Source: Methanobrevibacter sp.
Lineage (GTDB): Archaea; Methanobacteriota; Methanobacteria; Methanobacteriales; Methanobacteriaceae
Length of the DNA: 7,475 nt
Assembly (NCBI GenBank): GCA_009777005.1
Contig: WRMT01000146.1
Span: 1-7,475, forward strand
Direction: 5' to 3'
The notes beneath the pieces are model-generated. The model ran no database searches. It was not told the DNA's origin and was given only the letters and a program-made list of their open reading frames with translations. Positions 1-6,419 of this stretch are shown one piece after another (position 1 is the stretch's first letter; each line of letters begins with the position of its first letter). Both the position numbers and the translations under genes were made by a program.

Positions 1-7
1 ATTTTAA

Positions 8-14
8 GAGGTGA
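8..14 (+). promoter_or_regulatory. Ribosome binding site of the adhesin-like gene
   Basis: GAGGTGA is complementary to the archaeal 16S rRNA 3' end and sits 8 nt before the ATG at 23. It decides the start: the in-frame GTG at 11 is part of this site and has no site of its own. Confidence 0.8.
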
Positions 15-22
15 AATATTTC

Positions 23-1831
23 ATGACGTCTTTTTTAAACAAAAAATTTAGTCTGATCTTAGTAATACTCGCAACTTTACTCATAGCCATATCAATAACA
101 AGTGTAAGTGCTTCTACTGTAACTCTTGAATATAATGATGGTAACATTTCTAAGGATTATAACCTTTCTGACAATGTTGATGTAATTATTAATGGTACTG
201 TTACAGGCGATGCTCCAGCAACTGGAACTGATTTACCTGTTAATGGTACTGTATTTTTAATGGTTCAAAATGCAACTAGTAATTGGGTAATTATAGACCA
301 AATAAATATAACTGGTGTTGAATCTTCTGTGAATGTACCTTACAACTTTACTTTTAATTTAAATCAGTTAAAAATACTGGGTGCGAACAATCTAACAGTA
401 GAATTTGTTTCTGATGATATTCCAGAACAAAGTAATGGTACTTCTACTCAGATAGATGCAATTCTTATGGGTAATATAACTATTGTTTGGGAATCTGAAC
501 CTGTGAATCTTGTAGTAGGTCAAGAAGGAAACATAACTGGAATTGTTTATGGTCAAAATCCTGATAACATTGAAGATGTGATTCCTTTACAGGGTATTAC
601 ACTCGAAATTACATTACCTGATGGAACTACATTTACCGCTACTACTGTTTCTTGGGGTGGATTTATATTAGCTCCTATTAATGCAATTCCAAATCTTAAG
701 TTCAATATAGCTGCATCTTTCAGTGGAGCTAATAATAGTAATACAACTCTTGATGGATTGTATAGAGCAGATAATGATACTCATGTTTTCAACGCTGGAG
801 TAGGTAAAATTAATCCTGTTGTATGGTGGGATAGTCCAAATGGTTATTTGGTAGGTAATAATTCTACTATCTTCTGGAATATTACTGGCGAAGGTGCTGG
901 AGATCTTACTGGTACAAATATACTTGCTTGGTTAGTACTCTTTGATTATGATAAACCTAATGTAGAGTTACGAAGAGCTGTAGTTGATTTAGCAAGTAAT
1001 ATAACTGTTGGTAATATGACTGCATGTGGTCATTTCAACCTTTCTGCATTTATCCTTCCTCATGAAAGATTATATGCTAGACTAGTTATAGATGGAAGAG
1101 ACCTCAATACTCCTAATTTCGAACGAATTTACGAATCATCTAATGGTGATGCTGAAACCTTTGTATATACTGAAAATGCAAAACCTGTTAAAGTAACACT
1201 TTTAAATTTCGTAAATACTACTGTAGGTCATGAAGAAACATTCTTAATCAATGTAACTTCACGTTTAGATGGTAGTCCTATTGAATCTGGACAACTTAAC
1301 ATTACTTGGGATGGTAAATATAGCTTTATTGTTCCTGTATTAAATGGTACTGCAACTTTCACTCATACTTTCTCCTTAGCTGGTGAAAATAGATTTGTTG
1401 AAGTTCGCTACTTAGCTAACCCAGGATTACAGTTAGGTGCATCTGCTAAAGCATCTGCTAATCTTGCTGTATTTAAAGGTACTCCAACTTTAACTGTTAC
1501 TCAATTGCCTGATCCATCTTCTGCATTTGTTGGTGCTCCAGTGACTATTGAAGTAATGTTCAATTTGTTTGCTGCTGGTGCTACTAATGCTCCTAGGAAT
1601 ATCACTTTGAAATTCGTAGAAGCAGGTAATGTAGTACATAGTGTTGTTGTAGATATTATTCCAAATCCTGCTAAAGTTGTTAATGATATAGAAATTCATG
1701 ATAATATAGCTTTTGCTAGATTTGAATATACTTACAAAGAAATCCATGCTTTATTGACTCTTCTTGCTGAGCTCAATGATGGTGTTAACTACAACAATGT
1801 AACTGGTTCAACAACTGTAACAGTTGTATAG
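23..1831 (+). CDS. Secreted adhesin-like surface protein with Ig-like domains
   Basis: Probable extracellular adhesin-like protein of 602 residues. The ATG at 23 is chosen because GAGGTGA (8-14) is a near-perfect Shine-Dalgarno sequence 8 nt upstream; a GTG at 11 lies inside that site and would only add four residues. Residues 1-30 form a signal peptide: Lys at 7-8, a hydrophobic core at about 9-25, and a likely cut after SVSA. The rest is beta-rich, Asn/Thr/Val-rich and almost free of Cys (one, near 335), and divides into roughly five Ig-like segments (about 33-150, 152-258, 263-385, 388-482, 487-602). Segments 2 and 3 open similarly (V-W-x-S ... LV-G ... NITG). I count 26 N-x-S/T sequons. 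There is no C-terminal membrane helix or recognisable wall-binding domain, so retention at the surface is unexplained. The binding target is unknown. The gene is visibly less AT-rich than its neighbours and contains only one TAGCTA. A general cell-surface or S-layer-like role is the alternative. Confidence 0.85.
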   Translation: MTSFLNKKFSLILVILATLLIAISITSVSASTVTLEYNDGNISKDYNLSDNVDVIINGTVTGDAPATGTDLPVNGTVFLMVQNATSNWVIIDQINITGVESSVNVPYNFTFNLNQLKILGANNLTVEFVSDDIPEQSNGTSTQIDAILMGNITIVWESEPVNLVVGQEGNITGIVYGQNPDNIEDVIPLQGITLEITLPDGTTFTATTVSWGGFILAPINAIPNLKFNIAASFSGANNSNTTLDGLYRADNDTHVFNAGVGKINPVVWWDSPNGYLVGNNSTIFWNITGEGAGDLTGTNILAWLVLFDYDKPNVELRRAVVDLASNITVGNMTACGHFNLSAFILPHERLYARLVIDGRDLNTPNFERIYESSNGDAETFVYTENAKPVKVTLLNFVNTTVGHEETFLINVTSRLDGSPIESGQLNITWDGKYSFIVPVLNGTATFTHTFSLAGENRFVEVRYLANPGLQLGASAKASANLAVFKGTPTLTVTQLPDPSSAFVGAPVTIEVMFNLFAAGATNAPRNITLKFVEAGNVVHSVVVDIIPNPAKVVNDIEIHDNIAFARFEYTYKEIHALLTLLAELNDGVNYNNVTGSTTVTVV

Positions 1832-1930
1832 AGTTATTAGTTAAACAATAAAAAAATATATTTTTTTATATGAATTATTTTTTTTAGAGTATGAAAAAAA
1901 TAATTAAAAAATAGAAAATAATGGATTCAT

Positions 1931-1992
1931 AGGTAGAAAAAATAATTATTATTATATAATAATAACCTTTTTCTACCTCCATAATTTTTTTT
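1931..1992 (+). terminator. Hairpin and T-tract downstream of the adhesin-like gene
   Basis: The arm AGGTAGAAAAA (1931-1941) pairs perfectly with 1968-1978. After a small internal loop (1942-1945 against 1966-1967), TTATTATTAT (1946-1955) pairs with 1956-1965, giving a stem of about 21 bp. A T-run follows at about 1985-1992. It begins about 100 nt after the stop codon. Archaeal termination depends mainly on T-tracts, and further T-runs occur just after the stop at 1859-1867, so the hairpin may act as a 3'-end stabiliser rather than the terminator itself. Confidence 0.5.
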
Positions 1993-2044
1993 CTATTAAT
2001 TTATTTTCATCTTACTTATGAAAAAAATAATATTTTTTATTTTT

Positions 2045-2147
2045 TTTTTTTTAAAATATTTATATAAAAATTCTTTTTCTAAATTAATATGCTTTTTTTT
2101 AAAATATTTATCTTTAAAATAGCTAAATTCTTTTTCTAAATTAATAT
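2045..2147. repeat. Imperfect tandem duplication of an AT-rich block
   Basis: Two blocks recur in the same order. A 19-bp block (T8, A4, then TATTTAT) lies at 2045-2063 and again at 2093-2111. A perfect 23-bp block beginning AAATTCTTTTTC lies at 2068-2090 and again at 2125-2147. The connector is 4 bp in the first copy and 13 bp in the second, where it contains a TAGCTA. A 16-bp piece of the second block recurs at 7235-7250. No function is recognised; it is either a local duplication or a dispersed intergenic element. Confidence 0.7.
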
Positions 2148-2232
2148 TACTTATTTTTAATAACAAGCTATTTTTTTACACTTTTAATGAATTAATTCAC
2201 ATGCTATTATAATATTAAAATTCCTATCACAA

Positions 2233-2295
2233 TATTTAAATATCTTATCAATAAAACGATTAGTAAGATTAATAATTAACTGAACTTGATGTGAT
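2233..2295 (+). promoter_or_regulatory. Promoter and ribosome binding site of the glycosyltransferase
   Basis: TATTTAAATA at about 2233-2242 is a good archaeal TATA box. Transcription would begin roughly 25 nt downstream, near 2262-2268, leaving a leader of about 40 nt. GTGAT at 2291-2295, 9 nt before the ATG at 2305, is the likely ribosome binding site. The palindrome TGAATTAATTCA at 2188-2199 lies about 35-45 bp upstream of the TATA box, in the position of an activator site. Confidence 0.5.
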
Positions 2296-2304
2296 AAAAT
2301 ATAT

Positions 2305-3756
2305 ATGCAAATTGCCAACTTTCCAATCCAAATAATACTTCCTATAATCTCCTTGATTGGAATAATTAGCTACATTGGCTATTCACTATCCTCCAAAAAA
2401 CCTAATTTAAATAGTGGTTTAAATAATAGGCAGATATGGGGAATTATTGCGGCATCTTCTTTTTTTATTGGAGTAAGTTATTTAATATACTTTTTCAGTT
2501 TTAATAGCTTCATCACATTATTATATGTCTTTTTAACGATAGTACAAGTTATTGTCATTGTATTTTGGTTTTATGATCCTTTATTCTATATCCTTTCAGA
2601 AATTATAATGAAGAATCCTTTTAAATCTAAAGTAAACAATGATATAGCTAATAAAAAGTATAATTTTGCAATTATTGTTTGTGCCTATAATGAAGAACAA
2701 GTTGTTGGAAATCTATTAGAATCAATAAGTAACTTAGATTATGATAAAAAATATTATGACACTTATGTAGTTTGTGATAACTGTACTGATGGAACTGAGA
2801 ATGTAGTGGAGTCTTTTGATGCTATTAAAATGGTGCGTCATGATGAAATAAAAAGAGGAAAAGGGTTTGCTGTAGAGTGGTTTTTTAAATCTTTAAAACA
2901 TGACTTAGCTAAGGGAAGCTATTATGATGCTTATGTAATCTTAGATGCAGATAATCTGATTAATAAAGAATTTTTAACAAATATGAATATTCAACTAAAC
3001 AATGGTAAAGAAGTGATTCAAGCATACTTAGGTTGTAAAAATCCGGATAACACTTGGATTTCTCGTTCATATTCTCTTTCATACTGGATAACTAATGAAA
3101 TATTCCAAAGAGCACATAGTCCTTTAAACTTAAGTTCACAGCTTGGAGGAACTGGTATGGTGTTTAAAAGATCTATAATGGAAGAAATAGGTATTACAGG
3201 TGGATCTTTAACAGAAGATGTTTTATTCACAACTGAATATGTTCTTATGAAAAATAGATCAGTTTACTGGGAGAATGGAGCAGAGATACTTGATGAAAAA
3301 CCATTGGAATTAGGAAATTCAATAAGACAAAGAACAAGGTGGATGCAAGGTCATACTAATACCTGTATGAAATACTTTATTCCTCTTTTATGGAATTCTT
3401 TTAAAAATAAAAGTTTCCGTCAATTTGATGCTGCTTTCTATTTAATAAAGCCAATATTAAACTTGTTCCTATTATTTGGCTATATAATTTTAATAGCTAC
3501 TGATATTTTACTGCCTATTGTTATTATCCCATTTCCAGTATTCGCATCAATGGAATTTTTAGTGGCATTAGTATTATTTTACATGATATTATATTCGGCT
3601 ATATTGTATAGGGTTGGAAAATATAGATATATTCTATGGACTCCTCTTTTACTAATTTATTCTTTGACATATTATATTTCAATCTTTAATGGAATTATTA
3701 AAAGAAATGAGAAATATTGGGTTAAAACAGAACATACCTGTGCAGTAGATAAGTGA
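2305..3756 (+). CDS. Membrane-bound processive family 2 glycosyltransferase
   Basis: A 483-residue GT-A fold glycosyltransferase of the cellulose/hyaluronan/poly-GlcNAc synthase type, which joins sugars from nucleotide-sugar donors at the inner face of the membrane. N-terminal hydrophobic segments lie at about 8-28, 44-66 and 68-92. The catalytic domain opens with FAIIVCAYNEE (121-131), followed by VVCDNCTDGT (155-164), the metal-binding DAD (214-216), GGTG (281-284), the TED catalytic-base region (303-305) and QRTRW (342-346), the QxxRW signature of processive enzymes. C-terminal membrane segments follow at about 376-398, 402-433 and 441-463, and the end carries W-V-K-T-E-H. The motifs are complete, so it should be active. 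The start is supported by GTGAT at 2291. It appears to be a single-gene transcript. The donor sugar and product (exopolysaccharide, wall polymer or glycan precursor) cannot be read from the sequence; a glycan role beside an adhesin is inference from context. Confidence 0.9.
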   Translation: MQIANFPIQIILPIISLIGIISYIGYSLSSKKPNLNSGLNNRQIWGIIAASSFFIGVSYLIYFFSFNSFITLLYVFLTIVQVIVIVFWFYDPLFYILSEIIMKNPFKSKVNNDIANKKYNFAIIVCAYNEEQVVGNLLESISNLDYDKKYYDTYVVCDNCTDGTENVVESFDAIKMVRHDEIKRGKGFAVEWFFKSLKHDLAKGSYYDAYVILDADNLINKEFLTNMNIQLNNGKEVIQAYLGCKNPDNTWISRSYSLSYWITNEIFQRAHSPLNLSSQLGGTGMVFKRSIMEEIGITGGSLTEDVLFTTEYVLMKNRSVYWENGAEILDEKPLELGNSIRQRTRWMQGHTNTCMKYFIPLLWNSFKNKSFRQFDAAFYLIKPILNLFLLFGYIILIATDILLPIVIIPFPVFASMEFLVALVLFYMILYSAILYRVGKYRYILWTPLLLIYSLTYYISIFNGIIKRNEKYWVKTEHTCAVDK

Positions 3757-3779
3757 AAATCTTTTTTTCCATTTTTCAC
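3753..3779 (+). terminator. Weak hairpin with T-run at the glycosyltransferase stop
   Basis: GTGAAAA (3753-3759), overlapping the TGA stop, can pair with TTTTCAC (3773-3779) around a loop containing seven T (3762-3768). In archaea the T-run is the likelier signal. The stem is short and AT-rich. Confidence 0.35.
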
Positions 3780-3891
3780 GTATAGATAAAAATAGTTATA
3801 TCTAAATTAAAAAATTGAACAGATTAAAAGGAATAATATGAAGATAAAGAGAGGATTATAATCTAATTTAATTATAGGTCTATAAAAAAGG

Positions 3892-3899
3892 TTTAAATA
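3892..3899 (+). promoter_or_regulatory. Orphan TATA-like box
   Basis: TTTAAATA preceded by an A-rich stretch ending in AAAAGG, which resembles the purine-rich BRE element. The nearest start codon of a credible gene is about 255 nt away, so it implies either a long leader for the small gene at 4156 or a separate non-coding RNA. Confidence 0.35.
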
Positions 3900-4124
3900 T
3901 TCATATTAAATCAACTATCATACACCTTCAATTTTTCTCAAAAATCTAGGACCTAAAAGTTTATGTATTTGTATTAAGATAATACTATTTTATCCAAGTG
4001 TTAACTCATATGGATTTCACAGCTTTGGGAAATTAATTTTTTTGAAAAGTAGGTTCTCATTTTATATGGGAATTTGCTTATTATTTCCCTATATTCATCT
4101 TTTTTTTAATTTTTTGATATGCTC

Positions 4125-4147
4125 TTTATAAATAAATAATAGGCGGA
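4125..4147 (+). promoter_or_regulatory. TATA-like box and ribosome binding site of the small protein gene
   Basis: TTTATAAAT (4125-4133) is TATA-like. AGGCGGA (4141-4147) is a recognisable variant of the AGGTGA ribosome binding site, 8 nt before the ATG at 4156. If the TATA box were used with standard spacing, the transcript would start around 4150-4155 and lose the ribosome site, so the promoter may lie further upstream at 3892. Confidence 0.4.
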
Positions 4148-4155
4148 TAAAGATT

Positions 4156-4305
4156 ATGTCTACTCCAATAGCTCCTACACCAATTATATATGGTGAGGAT
4201 GCAGATGAATTTGTGGAAAAAATGTTTAAACCTTTCTCTAAGGAAAAAAAAGCTCATTTTAAAAAAGTCTTGGAAATGTTTGATGATGAGGATATAGCTA
4301 TTTAA
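4156..4305 (+). CDS. Small PIAPTP-type protein, antitoxin-like
   Basis: A 49-residue acidic/basic protein starting MSTPIAPTPIIYGEDADEFV, with a charged C-terminal half (SKEKKAHFKKVLEMFDDED). The ribosome site AGGCGGA lies 8 nt upstream. From memory, short archaeal proteins beginning P-I-x-P-T-P, then G-x-D/E-A-x-x-F, often sit beside GNAT acetyltransferases in methanogens and are taken to be antitoxins or partner proteins; I cannot check this by search. A decayed GNAT gene does adjoin it, but on the opposite strand, tail to tail, with a 4-bp overlap (4302-4305). That is not the co-directional order expected for a cotranscribed pair. Codon use is coding-like and the frame is intact, so the protein is probably real. 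The biochemical role is inference. Confidence 0.65.
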   Translation: MSTPIAPTPIIYGEDADEFVEKMFKPFSKEKKAHFKKVLEMFDDEDIAI

Positions 4306-4880
4306 TCATATAAATCCATATATAATGACATAGTCATGGTTTTTGCTTTTGGGTTGTTATTTTGCTTTAATCTATTGAATTTTTTTAAATTTTCTTTTAA
4401 TTTCTCATTACTCAAAGTATTTTCATAGAAATTTTTTATATAAAAATCATGAGCAGATATATAAGCATTGACAGTTATAAATCTGAAACTTATTTTTTTG
4501 ACATATGAATACTACACTTTAATATCCAATTAAGTAGATAGGTTCCTATTCCTTTTTTTTTTTATAATTGCGATCTACTCCTAGTCTACCTATTTTTATT
4601 GCAAGAAATTCATTATAATTAATATTTTTTCTCTTAAATTTTTTTTATATTGACTTTTCAAGCTTTTTAATCATATTTTATCGGCAGATAAGGTGAAAAA
4701 TCCTATTATGTCTGCATAATAAATAGCTAAGTATGTACTGCCTAGCATCCACTCTTTTTGTTTTATTGTGTCTTTTTTTAAAAATTCATTCAAATCTTCA
4801 TGTCCACAACTGAATGAAGTTAAATCTTTTGACCCATCATGTAACTCAATTTTGATTTTTTTGTAGCTAATAGAGGTCAT
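4302..4880 (-). pseudogene. GNAT family N-acetyltransferase, decayed
   Basis: Reading the minus strand from the ATG at 4880, the first 69 codons match the GNAT N-terminus (FSCGHEDLNEFLKKD, then STYLAIYYADIIGFFTLSADK). A TGA at 4671-4673 then interrupts it. The same frame continues with LKSLKSQYKKNLREK. The frame must shift at the T6 run (4625-4630) to give NEFLAIKIGRLGVDRNYK, again at the T11 run (4553-4563) to give GIGTYLLNWILKCSIHMSKK, and again at the T7 run (4493-4499) to give FRFITVNAYISAHDFY and the C-terminus ending MTMSLYMDLYD, with TAA at 4302-4304. Restored, it is about 190 residues, the usual family size, including the acetyl-CoA-binding K-G-I-G region. GNAT enzymes move an acetyl group from acetyl-CoA to an amine; those beside small partner proteins are often toxins, but the substrate here is unknown. 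No Shine-Dalgarno precedes the ATG; TTTTTAATATA on the minus strand (4921-4911) suggests a nearly leaderless transcript. All three shifts lie in homopolymers, so sequencing error could explain them but not the TGA. Confidence 0.85.
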
Positions 4881-4910
4881 AGTGTATTAATATTCTATTA
4901 TCTTTAATCA

Positions 4911-4921
4911 TATATTAAAAA
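4911..4921 (-). promoter_or_regulatory. TATA-like box of the GNAT pseudogene
   Basis: On the minus strand this reads TTTTTAATATA, 31 nt ahead of the ATG at 4880. With ordinary spacing the transcript would start about 5-10 nt before the ATG, which fits the absence of a ribosome binding site. Confidence 0.35.
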
Positions 4922-5103
4922 TTTAGAAAAAAAACTATTACTAATAGACTATATGAAAAAATATTATTTATCCATTAATAACAAGGAAAAATAATATTAA
5001 ATTTTAATTTAAAATTAAAATAAAGATATTAAATTGTTATAACCTGAAAATATTCATATGGGTTTGAAAAATTAAACTAAAAATTTATCCGATAATCATT
5101 AAA

Positions 5104-5126
5104 TTTAAATAATACTTATTTAAAAA
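5104..5126 (+). promoter_or_regulatory. Candidate promoter of the prepilin peptidase-pilin unit
   Basis: Two TATA-like boxes, TTTAAATAAT (5104-5113) and TTATTTAAAA (5117-5126), precede the ATG at 5159. They place transcription starts near 5134 or 5147, giving a very short leader without a Shine-Dalgarno site. The second box lies within the left arm of the 47-bp dyad at 5113-5159. Confidence 0.4.
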
Positions 5127-5159
5127 TTATTATTAATAATATTTTTATTAAAATAAGTA
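5113..5159. repeat. 47-bp imperfect inverted repeat abutting the prepilin peptidase start
   Basis: TACTTATTT (5113-5121) is repeated in inverted orientation at 5151-5159, ending on the A of the start codon. The interior contains a perfect 14-bp palindrome, TATTATTAATAATA (5128-5141), and near-matching A/T runs between, so the dyad extends across most of its length. It covers the expected transcription start, the position of a repressor operator. The AT-only content raises the chance of coincidence. Confidence 0.5.
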
Positions 5160-6397
5160 TGATTCCTATGATTATTTTATTACTACCAATATTTATAACT
5201 GTATCTGTAACAATAATAGCTGCTTACTTTGACTTAAAAAAAGGAATTATTCCTAACAAATTAACTTTATTCCTTTTTGTCTTTGGAATAGCTATAAATT
5301 CTTTATTTTCAATTTTTTTCCATGATAGTAGCTATGTTTTAAACTCTATTATTATATCAATTATCACATTCTTGCTATGTTATATTTTATGGAAAATTAA
5401 GTTATGGGCAGGTGGTGATGTAAAGTTGCTTACAGCTATTACAGCAGCTATATATCAAGCACCAAATATCCTCAATTTTCAATTTTTAGATTTACAATTT
5501 CCACTTATAGCTATTTATCCATTTCCATTAACCTTGATTTTTAATAGTATCTTAATTTCCTTTCCCTTTTTAATAATTTTTTTAGTTTTCAATAGCTATA
5601 TACACCATTTTAAAACTAAAAAGTCTAAATACAGTAAAATTTTGAATTTAAACGTTTTAAAAAGCAAAATTCTGGTTAATAAGTTAAATCACGATAAATT
5701 ATTGGATTATTTCAGTTTGAAAAACAAAAATAAGAATTATATGTATAAATATATGGATTTAATGGATAGAGATAATATAAAAACTAGATTTAAGAATTAT
5801 AAAAATGTTATCTTAAAGAAAATTATGTTTTCACTATTTTTTTCAGTTGTATTTCTAGTATTTACAGGGATTTATTCAAATATCTATTATTCATTATATT
5901 TTTTATCATTTAGTATATTATTTTCATTAATCTCATCATTTTTATTTAAATTGATAAAAAATTTTAAAAATTTTATTAAAATAGCTTCTAATAAGGAAAT
6001 AGCTATTTTTAATTTAAATGAAGGAATGATTATTGGTAATTTGAATATTATTATTGATAAAAATTATAATAAAAGTTTTAATAAGCTTATCCATGGTTTA
6101 GATAATAATAAATCCAATATAAATATTAAAAAAATAAACTATGAAAAGTCAAATGAAAAACAATTAAAATACACTTTAAGTTCATCAACAGCAGCTGGAT
6201 TAACTCTCTATGATATTTCATTTATTAAAAAATTGTTTAATAATGATTTCATTCATGAAACAGTTCCAATCAAAATTGGGATTCCATTTGCTCCTTCAAT
6301 AGCTATTGCTTTTCTAATAACTATTTTTATTGGAGATCTTTGCCTTCTACTTCTTAAACTTTTGAATAATATTTTAAATCATTTACAAATTATTTAA
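5159..6397 (+). CDS. eppA: Archaeal prepilin peptidase, EppA-like (peptidase family A24)
   Basis: A 412-residue membrane aspartic protease that removes leader peptides from archaeal prepilins on the cytoplasmic side of the membrane. The two catalytic aspartates are in typical settings: D25 in AAYFDLKKGIIPNKLT and D87 in WAGGDVKLLTA, the GxGD-type motif. Hydrophobic segments lie at about 4-22, 34-54, 61-80, 90-103, 118-146, 223-263 and 376-404. The C-terminal motif KIGIPFAPSIAIAF (372-385) and the NEGMI region (287-291) suit the longer archaeal enzymes; FlaK-type archaellum peptidases are shorter (about 230 residues). EppA is the member known to cut class III signal peptides, and the next gene encodes one, so this symbol is assigned by family and context. 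A Lys/Asn-rich segment (about 150-220) links the membrane halves. The start is uncertain: no clear Shine-Dalgarno precedes 5159, and an in-frame ATG follows at 5168. Confidence 0.87.
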   Translation: MIPMIILLLPIFITVSVTIIAAYFDLKKGIIPNKLTLFLFVFGIAINSLFSIFFHDSSYVLNSIIISIITFLLCYILWKIKLWAGGDVKLLTAITAAIYQAPNILNFQFLDLQFPLIAIYPFPLTLIFNSILISFPFLIIFLVFNSYIHHFKTKKSKYSKILNLNVLKSKILVNKLNHDKLLDYFSLKNKNKNYMYKYMDLMDRDNIKTRFKNYKNVILKKIMFSLFFSVVFLVFTGIYSNIYYSLYFLSFSILFSLISSFLFKLIKNFKNFIKIASNKEIAIFNLNEGMIIGNLNIIIDKNYNKSFNKLIHGLDNNKSNINIKKINYEKSNEKQLKYTLSSSTAAGLTLYDISFIKKLFNNDFIHETVPIKIGIPFAPSIAIAFLITIFIGDLCLLLLKLLNNILNHLQII

Positions 6398-6408
6398 ATT
6401 AAGTTATT

Positions 6409-6416
6409 AGTGTGAT
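6409..6416 (+). promoter_or_regulatory. Ribosome binding site of the prepilin gene
   Basis: AGTGTGAT resembles the local consensus GGTGAT and ends 3 nt before the ATG at 6420, a little close but usable. It matters because it supports an unusually long leader; no comparable site precedes the in-frame TTG codons at 6498 or 6531. Confidence 0.5.
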
Positions 6417-6419
6417 ACC

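Larger units (their letters stand above)
1832..2304. other. Non-coding spacer between adhesin-like and glycosyltransferase genes
   Basis: I see no credible gene here. It holds, in order, a hairpin with following T-tracts (1931-1992), a long T-run near 2039-2052, a duplicated AT-rich block (2045-2147), a 12-bp palindrome (2188-2199), a TATA-like box (2233-2242) and the ribosome binding site of the next gene. Confidence 0.75.
3757..4155. other. Non-coding spacer with possible small RNA unit
   Basis: All frames are broken by frequent stops and I recognise no gene. TTTAAATA (3892-3899) is a convincing TATA box with no ORF beneath it. A hairpin GGGAA (4068-4072) with TTCCC (4085-4089) is followed by a T-rich run at about 4099-4107. 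A second TATA-like box at 4125-4133 serves the small gene at 4156. The arrangement would fit a non-coding transcript of roughly 185 nt from about 3920 to 4107. Confidence 0.4.

Noticed and set aside
1490..1747. An 85-codon open frame on the minus strand
   Set aside because: It lies wholly inside the adhesin-like gene, its product is Asn/Ile/Tyr/Ser-rich with no recognisable domain, and no ribosome binding site was found. It is a shadow frame.
3018..3230. A 70-codon open frame on the minus strand
   Set aside because: It is antisense to the catalytic core of the glycosyltransferase, whose motifs (GGTG, TED) are clearly on the plus strand.
4553..4563. Phase variation of the GNAT gene by slippage at the T11 run
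   Set aside because: Changing this run alone cannot restore the protein, because an in-frame TGA and two other frameshifts remain.
4671..4880. Treating the 69-codon minus frame as a complete small protein
   Set aside because: It stops in the middle of a GNAT domain, and the missing GNAT segments follow immediately in other frames, so it is the 5' part of a pseudogene.
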